Shown here one piece after another: positions 16,009 to 22,940 of a DNA stretch of 22,940 bases. A program made the position numbers and the translations under genes. The stretch lies in IMG/VR virus record IMGVR_UViG_3300030118_000003, positions 1 through 22,940 of that record. One strand, written 5' to 3'. The first letter of the stretch is position 1; the number at the start of each line of letters is the position of its first letter. Below the pieces are notes generated by a model. It was not told where the DNA came from. It saw nothing but the letters and a program-made list of their open reading frames with translations, and ran no database searches. The DNA is from a virus.

Positions 16009-18450
16009 ATGACAATATCTTCAACTACAGTAAAAAATTCCTATTCAGGTAATTCAAGCACAACAGCTTTTGCCTATACCTTTAAGATTTTTGCGGACAC
16101 AGATTTACAAGTAATTATCAGATCCTCTACAGGAACTGAGACAACCAAAACTCTAACCACGCACTACACAGTATCTGGTGCTGGAGATGCGTCAGGTGGT
16201 AATGTTACATTTACATCTGGGAATACTCCTGCAACTGGTGAAACAGTTGTTATTAGAAGAGGTGTTCCGCAAACTCAGGCAATAGATTATATTGCCAATG
16301 ATCCATTCCCTGCGGAATCTCATGAAGAGGGTTTGGATCGTGCAACTATGACTATCCAACAGATGCAAGAGGAATTAGATAGATCGTTTAAAGTTTCAAG
16401 AACAAATACAATTACTACACCAGAATTTACAGATGATGCTACGACTAGAGCATCTAAAACTTTAGGATTTGATAGCGATGGCAATCTAACGACAGTAAGT
16501 GATTTTTTACCTGCTGGTGGAGACTCTGCTCAATTTACATATTCGACAACAACATCAGACGCTGACCCAGGATCAGGAATTTTTAGATTAAACAATGCAA
16601 CAGTTTCTAGTGCAACTGAAATGTACATTGATGATTTAGAAGCTAATGGAACAGATGTTTCTGCTTGGGTACAAAGTTGGGATGATGTAAGTGGTAATGA
16701 TACCAATAGAGGAAGAATAAGAATTTCAAAAGCAAATACTTTAGATACTTGGATGGTATTTAAAGTAAGTGGAAGTATTACAGATGCAAGTGGTTATTCA
16801 AAAATAACTTTAGTTCATATTGATAGTGCTGGTACTTTTGCTAATGAAGATAAAGTATTTATATCTTTTGTAGCATCTGGAGAAGATGGTGCAATACCTG
16901 GTTATTATTATAAATTTGCAACATCAACGACAGACAGCGACCCTGGAGGCGGATATTTAAGATTTAATAATGGCACTTATGCTTCTGCTACAGCAATCTA
17001 CATTGATGATGCTGATGCAAATGGATCAACAACACAAGCGGATACGATTACATGGGATGATTCGACCTCTACAATTAAAGGTTATCTTCACATAGTAGAT
17101 ATTAACGACAGTTCAACATACGCAAGATTTTCCATAACTGGTAGCTCTACTGATGCTAGTGGTTATAATAAATTAGCGGTTACTCATTTAGTTTCTAACA
17201 ATACTTTTTCAGCAGATGACGAATTATCAGTTCACTTTACAAGAGTTGGCGATAAAGGTGATACTGGAGCAACTGGTTCTACTGGAAGCACAGGATCAAC
17301 TGGTTCAACTGGAGCAAGTGGAACTAACTCACAACTTTCAATGACTTGGAGTTCATCAACGAGTGATGCTGATCCAGGTGCAGGTAAAATAGCTTTTAAT
17401 CATGGTACTGTTGGTTCAGTTTCAATTTTATATGTAGATGATGCAGATGACGCATCTGCTGACATTTCTGGTTTCGTTCAATCTTGGGATGATGTATCTA
17501 ATTCAACAGCAAGAGGATATGTTACTGTTACTAAAGAAGGAACAGCATCAACTTACGCTGTTTTTAAAGTTTCTGGTGCTGTAACAGATGCTTCTGGCTA
17601 TACAAAAGTTCCAGTAACTCATGTTGTGTCTAATGGATCATTTTCAAATACTGATGGAGTGGGAGTTCACTTTACACCTTCTGGAGCTGATGGAACTGGA
17701 GATATGTCGGACTTAGTTGATGATACTTCTCCTCAACTTGGTGGAAATTTAGATACCAACTCACATAATATAATAATTGATGATGCACATTATATTTCTG
17801 ATGAAAACAATAATGAACAAATTATATTTCAAACAACTGCATCAGCAGTAAATGAATTAGAAATTACAAATGGAGCAACAGGAAATGGACCAATTCTTGG
17901 AGCAAGTGGAGAAACAAATGTTGATCTTAATTTAAAACCAAAAGGGTCAGGAGAAACTGTTATAGGCTCTGGTGGAGCTGCTGCAACTCTAACAACAAGT
18001 GGAGCATACGATTTAGTTTTAGATACTAATAAAGGTTCAAACTCTGGTAATATTACAATTACTGATGGAGCAAATGGCGATATAGATATTACTACAAATG
18101 GAACTGGAGCAATCAAATTTAATGATTTAGCTTATATTCCTCAACAAGCATTAACTTCATCATCGAATGCAGTTGCGTGGGATGCACAAGCCGCACCTAA
18201 CGCATATCATCAGACATCAGAGAACACTACTTTATCTGCACCAAGTAATGCAGTTGAAGGTGCGTTTATTTGTATAGAAGTTAATTTTAATGGAAGTCAT
18301 ACTTTTTCGTGGAATGCAATATACCATTTCTCGGCTGATACTGCACCTACGACAACAGATACAGATGGCAAGACAGACATTTTTGTATTTAGGTACAATG
18401 GATCAATTTGGCAAGAAGTAGGAAGAACATTAAATATACCAGAGAGTTAA
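16009..18450 (+). CDS. Tail fiber protein with T7 gp17-type anchor
   Basis: An 813-residue fiber. Residues 1-130 match the T7 gp17 N-terminal anchor that attaches fibers to the tail (the AFAYTFKIFADTDLQVIIRS stretch, then VVIRRGVPQTQAIDYIANDP with FPAESHEEGLDR). The shaft holds three related units of about 115 residues (176-294, 302-413, 446-560), each beginning with a STTSDADPG-like motif and carrying YIDDADANG-like and SGY/VTH sequences. A collagen-like run, nine Gly-X-Y triplets (414-438), sits between units two and three. After GDMSDLVDDTSPQLGGNLDT come short beta repeats, and the last 90 residues form a domain with FSADTAPTTTDTDGKTDIFV, a common fiber end. It starts two bases after the previous stop (TAATATG). 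Receptor binding is likely at the C-terminus. Confidence 0.9.
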   Translation: MTISSTTVKNSYSGNSSTTAFAYTFKIFADTDLQVIIRSSTGTETTKTLTTHYTVSGAGDASGGNVTFTSGNTPATGETVVIRRGVPQTQAIDYIANDPFPAESHEEGLDRATMTIQQMQEELDRSFKVSRTNTITTPEFTDDATTRASKTLGFDSDGNLTTVSDFLPAGGDSAQFTYSTTTSDADPGSGIFRLNNATVSSATEMYIDDLEANGTDVSAWVQSWDDVSGNDTNRGRIRISKANTLDTWMVFKVSGSITDASGYSKITLVHIDSAGTFANEDKVFISFVASGEDGAIPGYYYKFATSTTDSDPGGGYLRFNNGTYASATAIYIDDADANGSTTQADTITWDDSTSTIKGYLHIVDINDSSTYARFSITGSSTDASGYNKLAVTHLVSNNTFSADDELSVHFTRVGDKGDTGATGSTGSTGSTGSTGASGTNSQLSMTWSSSTSDADPGAGKIAFNHGTVGSVSILYVDDADDASADISGFVQSWDDVSNSTARGYVTVTKEGTASTYAVFKVSGAVTDASGYTKVPVTHVVSNGSFSNTDGVGVHFTPSGADGTGDMSDLVDDTSPQLGGNLDTNSHNIIIDDAHYISDENNNEQIIFQTTASAVNELEITNGATGNGPILGASGETNVDLNLKPKGSGETVIGSGGAAATLTTSGAYDLVLDTNKGSNSGNITITDGANGDIDITTNGTGAIKFNDLAYIPQQALTSSSNAVAWDAQAAPNAYHQTSENTTLSAPSNAVEGAFICIEVNFNGSHTFSWNAIYHFSADTAPTTTDTDGKTDIFVFRYNGSIWQEVGRTLNIPES
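16534..17688 (+). repeat. Three related fiber repeat units
   Basis: Protein-level repeats at about 16534-16890, 16912-17247 and 17344-17688. Each carries a S/T-rich start with DADPG or DSDPG, an acidic YIDD or YVDD motif, a TDASGY motif and a closing aromatic strand (VHF or ISF). The units differ at DNA level, so the duplication is old. Confidence 0.75.
17248..17322 (+). repeat. Collagen-like Gly-X-Y run in the fiber
   Basis: Nine Gly-X-Y triplets (GDKGDTGATGSTG and onward) occupy residues 414-438. The codons repeat as GGA/GGT TCA/AGC ACT/ACA, giving a short DNA repeat that could vary in length. Such runs form trimeric stems in phage fibers. Confidence 0.75.
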
Positions 18451-18454
18451 AAAT

Positions 18455-18459
18455 AGGAG
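18455..18459 (+). promoter_or_regulatory. Ribosome binding site of the fiber accessory gene
   Basis: AGGAG lies nine bases before the ATG at 18469, at the only junction in the fiber cluster with an 18-base gap. Confidence 0.65.
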
Positions 18460-18468
18460 TTAAAATAT

Positions 18469-19104
18469 ATGTGGGGATTAGTACAAGACGGATCAATTAC
18501 AAAAATAATAAATAAACCAAAAGGTATGGTTATTGGCGATGTTCAATATTCAAGAAATATATTTTCTTCTAGATGGACTAATGCAGAAAGAGAAGCTATT
18601 GGAATTTATGAAGTAGTCTTTGATAATTCTAATAAAAAAGATGAAGAATATTACATCAATACAAATCAATCTTTTGACTATGCAGATGGACAAGTTACAG
18701 CAAGTTATGGAACTGCAACACCAAAACAATTAGCAGATAGTTTATGGACACAAGAAGATTCTGATAATGGAGATATGCCTGACGATAAAGAAGTAGGCGA
18801 TGTTAAAGTTGAGGGATTAAAAACTCAACATAAAAGAGTTATTAAAAATCAAGCTAGTGGTTTATTAACACCGACAGATTGGTATGTATTAAAAGCAACT
18901 GATGTAGCAGAATATTCAGTTCCAAGTGCAGTATCAACTTTTAGAGCAAATGTAAGAACAAGATCAAACGAAATGGAAACTGCTATTGACAATGCAAGTG
19001 ATGTAGATGCTTTAGCAACTCTTTACGAATATGTTAATACAGGCACAGAAGAAAATCCTGTTATGGAAAGACCATTAGGAGAATTTCCAACATTGGAGAT
19101 TTAA
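18469..19104 (+). CDS. Tail fiber accessory protein (DUF4376-like)
   Basis: A 211-residue protein just after the fiber gene. The N-terminus MWGLVQDGSITKIINKPKGM is of the tail-fiber-assembly style. The middle holds an acidic stretch (EDSDNGDMPDDKEVGDVKVE), and the C-terminal part reads LLTPTDWYVLKATDV, PSAVSTFRANVRTRSNEMET, which fits domains (from memory DUF4376) found in fiber assembly and tip proteins. It could be a fiber chaperone, a tip protein, or both. It has its own Shine-Dalgarno. Its stop overlaps the next gene (TAATG). Confidence 0.66.
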   Translation: MWGLVQDGSITKIINKPKGMVIGDVQYSRNIFSSRWTNAEREAIGIYEVVFDNSNKKDEEYYINTNQSFDYADGQVTASYGTATPKQLADSLWTQEDSDNGDMPDDKEVGDVKVEGLKTQHKRVIKNQASGLLTPTDWYVLKATDVAEYSVPSAVSTFRANVRTRSNEMETAIDNASDVDALATLYEYVNTGTEENPVMERPLGEFPTLEI

Positions 19105-20570
19105 TGATACCAATTTTATCAGGTAATGTAGCCTCAGCTTTACCAAGTGGTTATGATGTAGCCAACTCATGTAGGTTTGATGATGGTAGTAGTGCTTATT
19201 TATATAAAGCCGATCCAGGAGCAAGTGGTAATAGAAAAACTTGGACATTAAGTTTATGGTTTAAAAGAGGTAATCTTGGAACTGTTCAAACTTTATTTTC
19301 TTCAGGAGCTGGTGGTCATGTATATGAAGGTTTTGTTCGTATCAATGCAAGTGATAGATTAGAATTTAAAAATGATGGTCAATATGGTGGAGAAGCATCT
19401 CCAACTAGAGTTTTAAGAGATGTCGGATCTTGGTATCATTTATGTTGGTCAGTTGATGCAACACAAGGTTCAAATGATAATAGATGGAAAATTTATTTAA
19501 ATGGCACATTGATACCAGCTAGTGAATATAGTTCTGTAACTATAGCAAACGCAGATGGTAATATACTTGACTTTGCTACTAATGCTTCAGATTTAGCTAT
19601 TGGTCGTAATGAAAGAAATGATAATGGTTATTGGGATGGTTATATAGCAGAAGTAGTTTTTATAGATGGTACTCAAGAAGCTGTAACTTCATTTGGAGAA
19701 TTTGATGATGATAGTCCAACAATATGGAAACCAAAAGATGTATCAGGATTATCACTAGGCACAAATGGTTTCTATTTAGATTTTGAAGATAGTTCTGATT
19801 TAGGTGCAGATGCTAAAGGTTCATTTGATTTTACAGCAAATAATCTAGCCGCAATAGATTCCAGCACAGATACACCGACTAATAATGCAGTTACTTTTAT
19901 GACAAATCATCCTAGTGCAAGTAATTTTACTATATCTGAAGGTAATTTAAAAATAGAAAAAAGTGGTTCAGCTACGCTTGGACTTTATGGCAGTTCAATA
20001 ATGTTATCAAGTGGTAAGTGGTATTGGGAAGTTAAAATGACCGCAGATGCTGGTTCAGATAGAACAAGAGTTGGACTTGCAGCTTATGAAAGTGTAACAG
20101 GAACAAGCACAATACAAGGAAGTTATTCTGGTCTTGAATTTACCTGCAGTACAGGTGGAAGATTTAACATAGTGACTTCTGGATCAAATAACGAAATTGA
20201 TGGGTTTAATAGTTATTCTACAGGAGATATTATTAGATTTGCTTTGGATATGGACAATCAAAGATTATATATTGGAAGAAACGCAGATTGGTTTAATTAT
20301 AGTTCATCAAATACAGGTGGAGATCCATCATCAGGAAGTGGTTTTGTTACAGATAGTTCAACAGTTTTAGCAGCACCAGTAACAATTTATGCTGGACACT
20401 CTGTTGGAGGAGGCGGTGGAAGTATGGAATTACAATTTAATTTTGGTGCAACAAATACTTTTTCAGTTTCTTCAGGAAATTCAGATGCTAATGGTTATGG
20501 AAATTTTGAATATTCTGTACCATCAGGCTATTACGCAATTAACACAAAAAATTTAGCGGAGTATGGATAA
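19104..20570 (+). CDS. Adhesin-like tail protein with LamG and SPRY domains
   Basis: A 488-residue protein starting in the preceding stop codon (TAATG) and ending likewise. Residues about 28-190 form a concanavalin-like LamG domain (KTWTLSLWFKRGNLGTVQTL, WYHLCWSVDA, WKIYLNGTLIP, LAIGRNE, GYIAEVVFIDG). Residues about 280-450 form a SPRY/B30.2-like domain (SGKWYWEVKM, RVGLAAYE, GDIIRFALDMDNQRLYIGRN). Between them is a linker WKPKDVSGLSLGTNGFYLDF. Both folds bind sugars or proteins, so a role in recognising the host surface is likely. No signal peptide or membrane segment is seen. Family placement is solid; the virion location is inferred from position in the fiber cluster. Confidence 0.8.
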   Translation: MIPILSGNVASALPSGYDVANSCRFDDGSSAYLYKADPGASGNRKTWTLSLWFKRGNLGTVQTLFSSGAGGHVYEGFVRINASDRLEFKNDGQYGGEASPTRVLRDVGSWYHLCWSVDATQGSNDNRWKIYLNGTLIPASEYSSVTIANADGNILDFATNASDLAIGRNERNDNGYWDGYIAEVVFIDGTQEAVTSFGEFDDDSPTIWKPKDVSGLSLGTNGFYLDFEDSSDLGADAKGSFDFTANNLAAIDSSTDTPTNNAVTFMTNHPSASNFTISEGNLKIEKSGSATLGLYGSSIMLSSGKWYWEVKMTADAGSDRTRVGLAAYESVTGTSTIQGSYSGLEFTCSTGGRFNIVTSGSNNEIDGFNSYSTGDIIRFALDMDNQRLYIGRNADWFNYSSSNTGGDPSSGSGFVTDSSTVLAAPVTIYAGHSVGGGGGSMELQFNFGATNTFSVSSGNSDANGYGNFEYSVPSGYYAINTKNLAEYG

Positions 20571-21562
20571 TGGCTTATACAACAATAGACAATCCAGAAC
20601 TTTACTTCCAGTGTAAGCTCTATACTGGAACAGGAAGTTCTCATGCTGTTACTTTAGATGGTGATGAAAATATGCAACCTGATCTTGTCTGGATAAAAAG
20701 AAGAAATTCTGCTGGTGGTCATATGTGGACAGATTCAGTTAGAGGTGTGCAAGAAACAATTATTTCAAATGAAAATAGTGCTGAACAAACATTTTCAAAT
20801 GGTCTAACTGCTTTTGGCTCTGATGGATTTACAGTTGGCAGCGAAAGTGGTTTTAATAATTCAAGTGATACATTTGTAGCTTGGTGCTGGAAAGAAAGTG
20901 CAACTTCTGGGTTTGATATAGTTTCATATACAGGAAACGCAACCAACAGAACAATATCACATTCACTTTCAGCAGCTCCTACAGTAGTAATTATTAAAGA
21001 CCGATCAACTACTGGAGAGTGGGTATTTGGTCATGGTAGTTTAGGATTTTCAAAATTTATAGAAATGAACTCAACAGGTGCAGCTCAAACTTCTTCAGCT
21101 TCTACAAGGTGGAATAGTACTGCTCCAACTTCAAGCGTATTTTCTGTAGGTACTGCAAATGATACTAATGAAAATACAGATAGTTTAATAGCTTATCTAT
21201 TCGCAGAAAAACAAGGCTTTTCAAAATTTGGAAGCTACACAGGAAATGGAGAATCCAGTGATGGACCATTTATTTACACAGGCTTTCGTCCAGCATTCGT
21301 TCTTCAAAAAAATGCAGGTGCTACACAAGGTTGGCAACTACAAGATAATAAAAGAGAAGGATATAATGGAGATAATGATCTTTTACAACCACATGATAAT
21401 GCCACAGAAAGTGGTGTAAATAGAATAGATATATTATCAAATGGATTCAAAGTTATTACAAATGACGCTGGTCAAAATTCTTCTGGAACACAATATATCT
21501 ACATGGCGTTCGCAGAAGCACCATTTGTAAATTCTAATGGAGTACCTTGTAATGCTAGGTAA
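20570..21562 (+). CDS. Adhesin-like tail protein with threefold repeat (DUF7483-like)
   Basis: A 330-residue protein made of three related units (about residues 18-110, 120-213, 223-318). Each unit begins with YTG, has a strand and an aromatic-Lys step (DLVWIKRR, TVVIIKDR, AFVLQKNA), a Trp, a middle with polar loops, and ends in a TFVAWCWKE/SLIAYLFAE/YIYMAFAE strand. This matches, from memory, a beta-rich domain found repeatedly in marine phage adhesion proteins. It starts in the previous stop codon. The function is inferred to be host attachment; nothing catalytic is visible. It ends just at a long inverted repeat. Confidence 0.74.
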   Translation: MAYTTIDNPELYFQCKLYTGTGSSHAVTLDGDENMQPDLVWIKRRNSAGGHMWTDSVRGVQETIISNENSAEQTFSNGLTAFGSDGFTVGSESGFNNSSDTFVAWCWKESATSGFDIVSYTGNATNRTISHSLSAAPTVVIIKDRSTTGEWVFGHGSLGFSKFIEMNSTGAAQTSSASTRWNSTAPTSSVFSVGTANDTNENTDSLIAYLFAEKQGFSKFGSYTGNGESSDGPFIYTGFRPAFVLQKNAGATQGWQLQDNKREGYNGDNDLLQPHDNATESGVNRIDILSNGFKVITNDAGQNSSGTQYIYMAFAEAPFVNSNGVPCNAR

Positions 21563-21574
21563 CAAGTTACCTAG
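21555..21574 (+). other. Perfect inverted repeat overlapping the adhesin stop
   Basis: CTAGGTAAC and GTTACCTAG (nine-base arms) are separated by two bases and include the TAA stop of the upstream gene. No T-run follows, so it is not a standard terminator. It may be an RNA hairpin that stops, protects or is processed, or a binding site. It marks the border between fiber and lysis genes. Confidence 0.6.
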
Positions 21575-21595
21575 AAGCTACGCAGCGAGATAATT

Positions 21596-21829
21596 ATGAA
21601 ATATATTTTAATATTATATATGTGCAGTTTAACTACAGGTCAATGTCCAAACAATTCAATATCAGGTTATCAATTTGCATCGCATTATGATTGTATAAAT
21701 GCTGGTTATGCTATTGCTCAAAAAACTTACAGAAATTTATCTGAGTTAGAAGAGTGGGATATAGACCATATAAATAAAAACAAAATAGTAGTTAAGTTTG
21801 AATGTAAGGAGATAAAAGTAAATGCCTAG
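21596..21829 (+). CDS. Small Cys-containing exported protein candidate
   Basis: A 77-residue protein with a short hydrophobic N-terminus (MKYILILYMCSLTTGQC) and four cysteines (10, 17, 33, 70). It has the motifs GYQFASHYDC, GYAIAQKTY and a terminal VVKFECKE. The N-terminus could be a short signal or anchor, but I see no clear cleavage or lipobox site. From memory, small proteins of this type recur in marine phages, with no known role. It comes before the lysis genes and may be part of them. It overlaps the next gene by eight bases. No clear Shine-Dalgarno precedes it. Confidence 0.68.
   Translation: MKYILILYMCSLTTGQCPNNSISGYQFASHYDCINAGYAIAQKTYRNLSELEEWDIDHINKNKIVVKFECKEIKVNA
21805..21811 (+). 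promoter_or_regulatory. Ribosome binding site of the holin candidate
   Basis: TAAGGAG lies ten bases before the ATG at 21822, inside the end of the previous gene. Confidence 0.65.
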
Positions 21830-22067
21830 AAAAAAAACTTTAACAGCAAAAGAATTAACAAATCAAATGACAGGTATGAGATTATCAAAACATGAAGCTA
21901 TTTGTGCAGAAAGAATGAAAACATTATTTAAAGCAATAGATGAAATGAGAATAGAAATTAAACAACTAAGAACAGATGTAAGTAAAGGAAAAGGTGCTAT
22001 TAACTTATTAATTATTCTTGGGGGTATTGCAGGAGTCTTGCTTGGCTTCTTCAAATGGGATGGCTAG
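21822..22067 (+). CDS. Tail-anchored membrane protein, holin candidate
   Basis: An 81-residue protein with a basic N-terminus (MPRKKTLTAKEL), a charged amphipathic or coiled-coil helix (ERMKTLFKAIDEMRIEIKQL, residues 30-49) and one membrane segment near the C-terminus (INLLIILGGIAGVLLGFF, residues 60-77). This topology is seen in XhlA-like and other single-segment phage holins. It lies two genes before the endolysin. Holin function is inferred from topology and place; a spanin-like or other membrane role cannot be excluded. It overlaps the next gene by eight bases. Confidence 0.65.
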   Translation: MPRKKTLTAKELTNQMTGMRLSKHEAICAERMKTLFKAIDEMRIEIKQLRTDVSKGKGAINLLIILGGIAGVLLGFFKWDG

Positions 22068-22365
22068 AAGAAAAAAAGCAGTTGCTGGTTTAACTTCTGA
22101 ACTTGCAGCACAGCTTGACTTTGCTAAAGACCCAAATATATTAGTATTTACACCACTTGGAGGACTAGGACCTATAGATATTGTTACTTTAAATATGACT
22201 ACAGGTGAGTATACTGCGTATGATGTTAAGACAAAAAATTTTAGAAAAAAAGATTACATCCCTAGTGATGGGTATAAGAGAAAAACTAAAGGTTCTCTTA
22301 TTAACAGACAAACAACTAATGAACAAAAGAAACTAAAGGTAAAAATTATTTATGCAACTATCTAA
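22060..22365 (+). CDS. Small PD-(D/E)XK nuclease-like protein
   Basis: A 101-residue protein starting MARRKKAVAGLTSEL. I chose the ATG at 22060, overlapping the holin stop; a start at 22018 lies inside the holin membrane segment. The sequence has a pattern of the PD-(D/E)XK fold: E14 in the first helix, a beta hairpin with FTPLGGLGPIDIVTLN (D40), then GEYTAYDVKTKN (D55-x-K57), and Q89 in a basic helix. The C-terminal part is rich in Lys and Arg, as in DNA-binding small nucleases. If active it might nick or cut DNA (Holliday junction resolvase or VRR-NUC style). It is unusual inside a lysis cassette. It overlaps the endolysin gene by 14 bases. Confidence 0.66.
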   Translation: MARRKKAVAGLTSELAAQLDFAKDPNILVFTPLGGLGPIDIVTLNMTTGEYTAYDVKTKNFRKKDYIPSDGYKRKTKGSLINRQTTNEQKKLKVKIIYATI

Positions 22366-22837
22366 ACATTTTAAACTAGAAGAATTTACTAAATCAATGA
22401 CAGCAACTCGTAAGGGTATAGATAATACACCTGGAGCTGGTGATATTAAAAACTTAGAGAATGTTTGTTATGAAATATTAGAACCAGTACGAGCTAAGTT
22501 TGACAAACCTATAACTGTTACATCAGGGTATAGATCAGAAGAACTATGCGAAGCTATCGGTAGCAAAAAAACATCACAACACGCAAAAGGTCAGGCAGTA
22601 GATTTTGAGATTGCTGGTGTACCTAACATTCAAACAGCTTATTGGATTCAAGCTAATTGCGACTTTGATCAATTAATATTAGAGTTTTATAATCCAGATG
22701 ATCCTGCTGGTGGTTGGGTTCACGTGTCGTACAATGAAAAAGGATCTAATAGAAAACAGGTTTTGACTTACGATGGTAAAAAATTTGAAAATGGTTTACC
22801 AGATATGAAGTGGAAAGATGGAAAGGTATTAGGATAA
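22352..22837 (+). CDS. Endolysin, M15 family peptidase
   Basis: A 161-residue zinc peptidase of the peptidase M15 type (D-Ala-D-Ala carboxypeptidase or L-Ala-D-Glu endopeptidase class), which cuts peptide links of the cell wall. The zinc site is seen as SQHAKGQAVDF (H77, D84) and WVHVSY (H124), with E111 in LILEFY as probable catalytic base. The upstream SGYRSEEL motif (58-65) is also typical. N-terminal residues (LSKHFKLEEF) match this subfamily. No signal peptide is present, so it would need the holin candidate to reach the wall. It starts inside the previous gene and its stop overlaps the next start (TAATG). Confidence 0.93.
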   Translation: MQLSKHFKLEEFTKSMTATRKGIDNTPGAGDIKNLENVCYEILEPVRAKFDKPITVTSGYRSEELCEAIGSKKTSQHAKGQAVDFEIAGVPNIQTAYWIQANCDFDQLILEFYNPDDPAGGWVHVSYNEKGSNRKQVLTYDGKKFENGLPDMKWKDGKVLG

Positions 22838-22940
22838 TGTGGTTGAATTTATTATCGTTGGGTGTAAAGACAGGAGCTAGAATATATCAGAACAAGCAAC
22901 GAACTAAACAGTTGATGTCAGATGCTCAGATGCTTCATGC
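22837..22940 (+). CDS. Hypothetical protein, 3' end outside window
   Basis: Only the first 34 residues are in the window, starting MWLNLLSLGVKTGARIYQNK. The start overlaps the endolysin stop (TAATG). It has a short hydrophobic N-terminus followed by Lys, Arg and Gln, and its end here (LMSDAQMLHA) suggests a helix. From memory, similar small proteins follow endolysins in marine podophages. Function is unknown. Confidence 0.6.
   Translation, partial: MWLNLLSLGVKTGARIYQNKQRTKQLMSDAQMLH

Noticed and set aside
17829-18116. 95-codon antisense ORF opposite the fiber gene
   Set aside because: It arises from repetitive codons of the fiber C-terminal repeats; composition is Val/Pro/Phe-rich nonsense typical of a reverse shadow.
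21228-21419. 63-codon + strand ORF in the adhesin gene
   Set aside because: Out-of-frame shadow in the third repeat unit, with no junction to neighbours.
22018-22059. Earlier TTG start for the nuclease-like gene
   Set aside because: It would lie within the holin membrane segment; the ATG at 22060 gives an overlap like others in the window and a typical MARRKK beginning.
1-22940. CRISPR arrays, tRNA genes, insertion sequences, integrase or attachment sites
   Set aside because: None seen: no spaced direct repeats outside coding repeats, no cloverleaf sequence noted, and no transposase or integrase motifs.

Overview
This window is the late (structural and lysis) region of a tailed, short-tailed (podovirus-type) bacteriophage with a T7-like virion. 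Every supported gene lies on the + strand and they are packed almost without gaps. The DNA is strongly AT-rich, with AGA for Arg and TTA for Leu dominating. The protein repertoire (FCCH-like inserts in the tail nozzle, LamG/SPRY adhesins, repeat-built fibers, a small M15 endolysin) resembles marine podophages of low-GC marine bacteria such as pelagiphages. That host assignment is an inference from style and gene content; no early genes, RNA polymerase or DNA polymerase are in the window.

Layout. (1) 1-3168: the C-terminal part of the terminase large subunit, three very small proteins, and the portal. (2) 3169-5818: a possible conserved mini-ORF, the scaffold, a 57-residue gene hidden between scaffold and capsid, a leader with a candidate promoter, the major capsid protein and a probable decoration protein, closed by a strong intrinsic terminator. 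(3) 5819-16007: a 66-residue unknown, tail tube adaptor (gp11-like), tail nozzle (gp12-like), a GNAT-fold gp13-like protein, then internal/ejection proteins resembling gp14, gp15 and a gp16 that appears split into two genes. (4) 16009-21562: tail fiber with a T7 gp17-type anchor, a fiber accessory protein, and two adhesin-like proteins (LamG plus SPRY; a threefold repeat protein). (5) 21596-22940: a small secreted Cys protein, a tail-anchored holin candidate, a small PD-(D/E)XK nuclease-like protein, an M15 peptidase endolysin, and the start of one more gene.

The genes form one morphogenesis programme. Terminase packages DNA through the portal into a scaffolded capsid. The adaptor and nozzle close the head, the internal proteins form the ejection apparatus, the fibers and adhesins bind the host, and the last cluster lyses it. 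Many junctions are stop/start overlaps of the form TAATG or near-overlaps (TAATATG, TAATTATG) with little or no Shine-Dalgarno, suggesting translational coupling. The clear Shine-Dalgarno sequences sit before a few genes such as capsid, decoration, adaptor, fiber accessory and holin.

Most notable points are: a conserved-looking peptide after the portal that lacks a normal start and would fuse to the portal with a one-base change; a pair of 72-residue proteins sharing one C-terminal motif on either side of a Lys-rich protein; a nuclease-like gene inside the lysis cassette; the split gp16-like protein; and a terminator after the capsid block placed as in T7.
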